64,000 nucleotides of DNA from Streptomyces sp. NBC_01255 (lineage in GTDB: Bacteria > Actinomycetota > Actinomycetes > Streptomycetales > Streptomycetaceae): NCBI RefSeq assembly GCF_036226445.1, contig NZ_CP108474.1, forward strand, positions 7,378,001-7,442,000, in the 5' to 3' direction. Below the pieces are notes generated by a model. It had not been told where the DNA came from. It saw only the letters and a list, made by a program, of their open reading frames with translations, and searched no databases. Made by a program: the position numbers and the translations under genes. Of the stretch, positions 61,939 to 64,000 are shown in pieces. Position 1 is the first letter of the stretch. Each line of letters begins with the position of its first letter.

Positions 61939-63186
61939 TCAGTTGCCGACGCGGCGGCGGACGTCCTGGAAGGCGGTGTAGTTGGCGATCAGCTCGATCT
62001 GCCCGGGCGGGGCCATCGTGACGGCCTCGTCGAGCGTCTCGCACACACGGAAGTCCACACCCGCGACCTCCAGGCGGACCGCGAGGTCCAGCTTCCGGTC
62101 GCCGATCACCATGATCGGGTGACCGGCGAGCCGCCCGTAGTCCACGTCCCACAGCCAGGAGGTGTCCGTGCCGTCGGCGCCGCGCGCGTTGACGGCGAGG
62201 ATCACCGGGGCCGGAGGCCCGTCGATGAGGGAGAACGTCTCGAGCCAGCCGGCCGGGTTCTTCGCGAGCAGCAGGCGCAGGTCGCGGCCCTGGAACGAGA
62301 CGACGTCATAGCGTCCCGCGACGGCCTGGACCTGGTACATGCGCTCCAGGGCCACCTGCGGCGGCACCCCGAAGACCGCGGCGACGGCGGCCGAGGTGGC
62401 GGCGTTCGCCTTGTTGGCGCGGCCGGGCAGCTGGAGCCGGATCGGCCAGGCCGAACCGTGCGGGTCGAGCACGTGGTCGCCGTTGAGCGCCCAGCTCGGC
62501 GCGGGGCGGCGGAAGCCGCACTCGCCGCAGAACCAGTCGTCGCCCGGACGCTGCATCACACCGCCGCAGGCGGGGCACGACCAGGCGTCGTCCTTCCACT
62601 CCTGGCCCGCGGCCACCCACACCACGTTGGGGGAGGAGGAGGCGGCCCACACGATGAGCGGGTCGTCGGCGTTGGCGATGACCACGGCCTTGGTGCCGTT
62701 GAGGCCCTCGCGCCACTTCTCGGCGAGCATCCGCGTCTCGGCGGCGCGGTCGAGCTGGTCGCGGGAGAGGTTGAGCAGCGCGATCGCCTTGGGCGTGGTG
62801 TCGCGGGCGACGCCGGCGAGGTACTTCTCGTCGACCTCGATGACGCCGTACTTGGAGTCCGAGCCGCCGGCGAGCGCCGAGGTGATGCCCGCGGGCATGT
62901 TGGCGCCGAGCGCGTTCGAGACCACGGGGCCGGCGGCGCGCAGGGCCTCCGCGATCAGCCGGGTCGTCGTCGTCTTGCCGTTGGTCGCCGACACCAGGAC
63001 GACGTCCAGGTGCTGCGCGAGCCGACCGAGGAGGTCCGGGTCGAGCCTCAGCGCGACCTTGCCGCCGATCACCGATCCGCTGCCGCGCCCCGCCGCCCGC
63101 GACACCGCGGCCGCGGCCTTGCCCGCCGTCACGGCCAGCTTGGCGCGCGGCGACAGCGGCTCTGGATTACCGGGGTGTCCTGACAT
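61939..63186 (-). CDS. murT: Lipid II isoglutaminyl synthase ligase subunit
   Basis: A 415-residue Mur-ligase-family protein. The P-loop SATNGKTTTTR has Lys71; a CPACGG...CGECG zinc ribbon (about 209-232) distinguishes MurT from ordinary Mur ligases. The Mur-ligase C-terminal domain (DUF1727) follows, with VNARGADGTDTSWLWDVDY. It acts with GatD in the cytoplasm on lipid II. Divergent from def with 126 bp between. Confidence 0.94.
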   Translation of the reverse strand: MSGHPGNPEPLSPRAKLAVTAGKAAAAVSRAAGRGSGSVIGGKVALRLDPDLLGRLAQHLDVVLVSATNGKTTTTRLIAEALRAAGPVVSNALGANMPAGITSALAGGSDSKYGVIEVDEKYLAGVARDTTPKAIALLNLSRDQLDRAAETRMLAEKWREGLNGTKAVVIANADDPLIVWAASSSPNVVWVAAGQEWKDDAWSCPACGGVMQRPGDDWFCGECGFRRPAPSWALNGDHVLDPHGSAWPIRLQLPGRANKANAATSAAVAAVFGVPPQVALERMYQVQAVAGRYDVVSFQGRDLRLLLAKNPAGWLETFSLIDGPPAPVILAVNARGADGTDTSWLWDVDYGRLAGHPIMVIGDRKLDLAVRLEVAGVDFRVCETLDEAVTMAPPGQIELIANYTAFQDVRRRVGN

Positions 63187-63299
63187 CGTTCTTGTTCCTC
63201 CTTGCGTCGGTCCGGGCTCAGCCTATCGAGATCCGGCCAGCAGCCCGAACAGCGGCACCGCCGAGAGGGCGCGCGAAACAGGCTGGTCACGGCGGACCG

Positions 63300-63305
63300 T
63301 ACCCT
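63300..63305 (+). promoter_or_regulatory. -10 element of def, probably leaderless
   Basis: TACCCT ends 7 nt before the ATG of the deformylase gene and no ribosome-binding site fits. The -35 is weak. Confidence 0.45.
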
Positions 63306-63312
63306 TACGGCC

Positions 63313-63873
63313 ATGCGAAACCGCCCCATCCCCGGCAGTTCCGGCCTCGTCCGAGCGATGACTCTGCTCGGCGACCCCGTACTGCACGCGCCCTGCGCGC
63401 CCGTCACCGACTTCGGCCCCGAACTGGCCCGGCTCGTCGAGGACATGTTCGCCACGATGTACGCGGCGAACGGCGTGGGCCTGGCGGCGAACCAGGTCGG
63501 TGTGGGCCTGCGGGTCTTCGTGTACGACTGCCCTGACGACGAGGAGACGCGCCACCTGGGACATGTGGTGAATCCGACGTTGGTGGAGGCGGACGGAGAC
63601 GTGATCCGGGGCGCGGAGGGCTGTCTCTCCCTGCCGGGCCTGGAGGCTCCGACGCCGCGTTTCGACCGCGCCGTGGTGGAGGGCGTCCGGCTGGACGGCA
63701 CTCCGGTACGGATCGAGGGCACGGGTTTCTTCGCCCGCTGCCTCCAGCACGAGACCGACCACCTGAGGGGCGGGGTCTACGCCGACCATGTGACGGGGTG
63801 GCGCAAGTCACGTCTGCTGCGCACGATCCGCAAGCAGCCGTGGGGCGGCGACGCGTCCGTGCTGGAGGCCTGA
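63313..63873 (+). CDS. def: Peptide deformylase
   Basis: A 186-residue metalloenzyme that removes formyl from nascent peptides. GVGLAANQV (motif 1, about 54-62), EGCLSLPG (motif 2, Cys104) and QHETDHLRG (motif 3, His146, Glu147, His150) form the metal site. The ATG giving MRNRPIPGS is supported by the -10 just upstream and by family length. It is a single gene divergent from murT. Housekeeping function or a second deformylase is possible; Streptomyces often carry more than one. Confidence 0.94.
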   Translation: MRNRPIPGSSGLVRAMTLLGDPVLHAPCAPVTDFGPELARLVEDMFATMYAANGVGLAANQVGVGLRVFVYDCPDDEETRHLGHVVNPTLVEADGDVIRGAEGCLSLPGLEAPTPRFDRAVVEGVRLDGTPVRIEGTGFFARCLQHETDHLRGGVYADHVTGWRKSRLLRTIRKQPWGGDASVLEA

Positions 63874-63883
63874 GCGGCTCTCG

Positions 63884-64000
63884 CTAGAACCCCGGCCCGC
63901 CGGGGAGATCGTCGGCTTCGGCCAGGCGGCCCCAGAGGAGGTCGGCGAGGCTGCTGACCAGTTCGGCGCGGGAGCAGGGGCGCTCGCCGAGCCACCAGTC
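63884..64000 (-). CDS. C-terminal end of a TetR-like regulator (partial)
   Basis: Thirty-eight residues before TAG, open to the window edge. RAELVSSLADLLWGRLAEADDL preceded by WWLGERPCS resembles the last helices of TetR-family regulators. The assignment is by this weak pattern; the DNA-binding domain lies outside the window. Confidence 0.45.
   Translation of the reverse strand, partial: DWWLGERPCSRAELVSSLADLLWGRLAEADDLPGGPGF

Overview
The window is a chromosomal segment of a high-GC actinomycete, almost certainly Streptomyces. Third codon positions are overwhelmingly G or C, GTG starts are common, and long open frames lie antisense to real genes. The content fits: a mycothiol-dependent enzyme family, a Tat-exported PhoD, a DUF6493/SWIM pair, MurT/GatD, an actinobacterial CtaG-type protein and many one-gene regulators. 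I see no tRNA, rRNA, insertion sequence, prophage or CRISPR array. The left end cuts a PucR-like regulator and the right end cuts a TetR-like one. The region looks like ordinary chromosome with a few probable acquired pieces.

Layout. 0-10.6 kb: YigZ, SbcCD nuclease, two Lrp/AsnC regulators, a DUF885 protein, a PLP trans-sulfuration enzyme and a membrane-anchored ACT-GNAT protein. 10.7-16.7 kb: DUF6493 and SWIM zinc-finger proteins, then secreted PhoD with a possible PHO box. 16.7-29 kb: regulators paired with exporters (MocR, ArsR+MFS, XRE/MFS), an NfeD-flotillin membrane pair, a PucR regulator, a DMT exporter overlapping an alpha/beta hydrolase, and an ECF41 sigma factor. 29-35.6 kb: a GntR regulator behind a DasR-type operator, a ROK regulator, a uracil/mismatch DNA glycosylase coupled to purB, an SGNH hydrolase and a mycothiol-type enzyme. 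35.6-39.7 kb: two CNNM/HlyC-type membrane proteins and small enzymes.

39.8-44.5 kb: biotin synthesis, with bioB-bioA-bioD leftward and bioF rightward from a shared control region. 44.6-49.4 kb: an RsbW-like ATP-binding protein, an NlpC/P60 wall hydrolase under a c-di-AMP (ydaO-type) riboswitch, a ClpP paralogue lacking its catalytic histidine, an orphan Phd/YefM antitoxin, and a TetR regulator divergent from a membrane protein. 49.5-54.1 kb: urease operon ureABCFGD without ureE. 54.1-64 kb: an NAD-dependent epimerase, an acyltransferase, a DUF3048 lipoprotein, two genes more AT-rich than their neighbours (one of them DUF5995), a CtaG-type protein, pfkA, the murT-gatD peptidoglycan amidation operon and a peptide deformylase.

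Functional themes are vitamin and nitrogen supply (biotin, urea), wall remodelling (MurT/GatD, NlpC under c-di-AMP), DNA repair (SbcCD, mismatch glycosylase) and regulator-exporter pairs. Several transcripts appear leaderless, with a -10 hexamer 6-9 nt before the start codon. No large undescribed system stands out. The best leads are the His-to-Arg ClpP with its small partner, the DUF6493-SWIM pair, the Cys-rich tail of BioB, and several palindromic operators that can be tied to specific neighbouring regulators.
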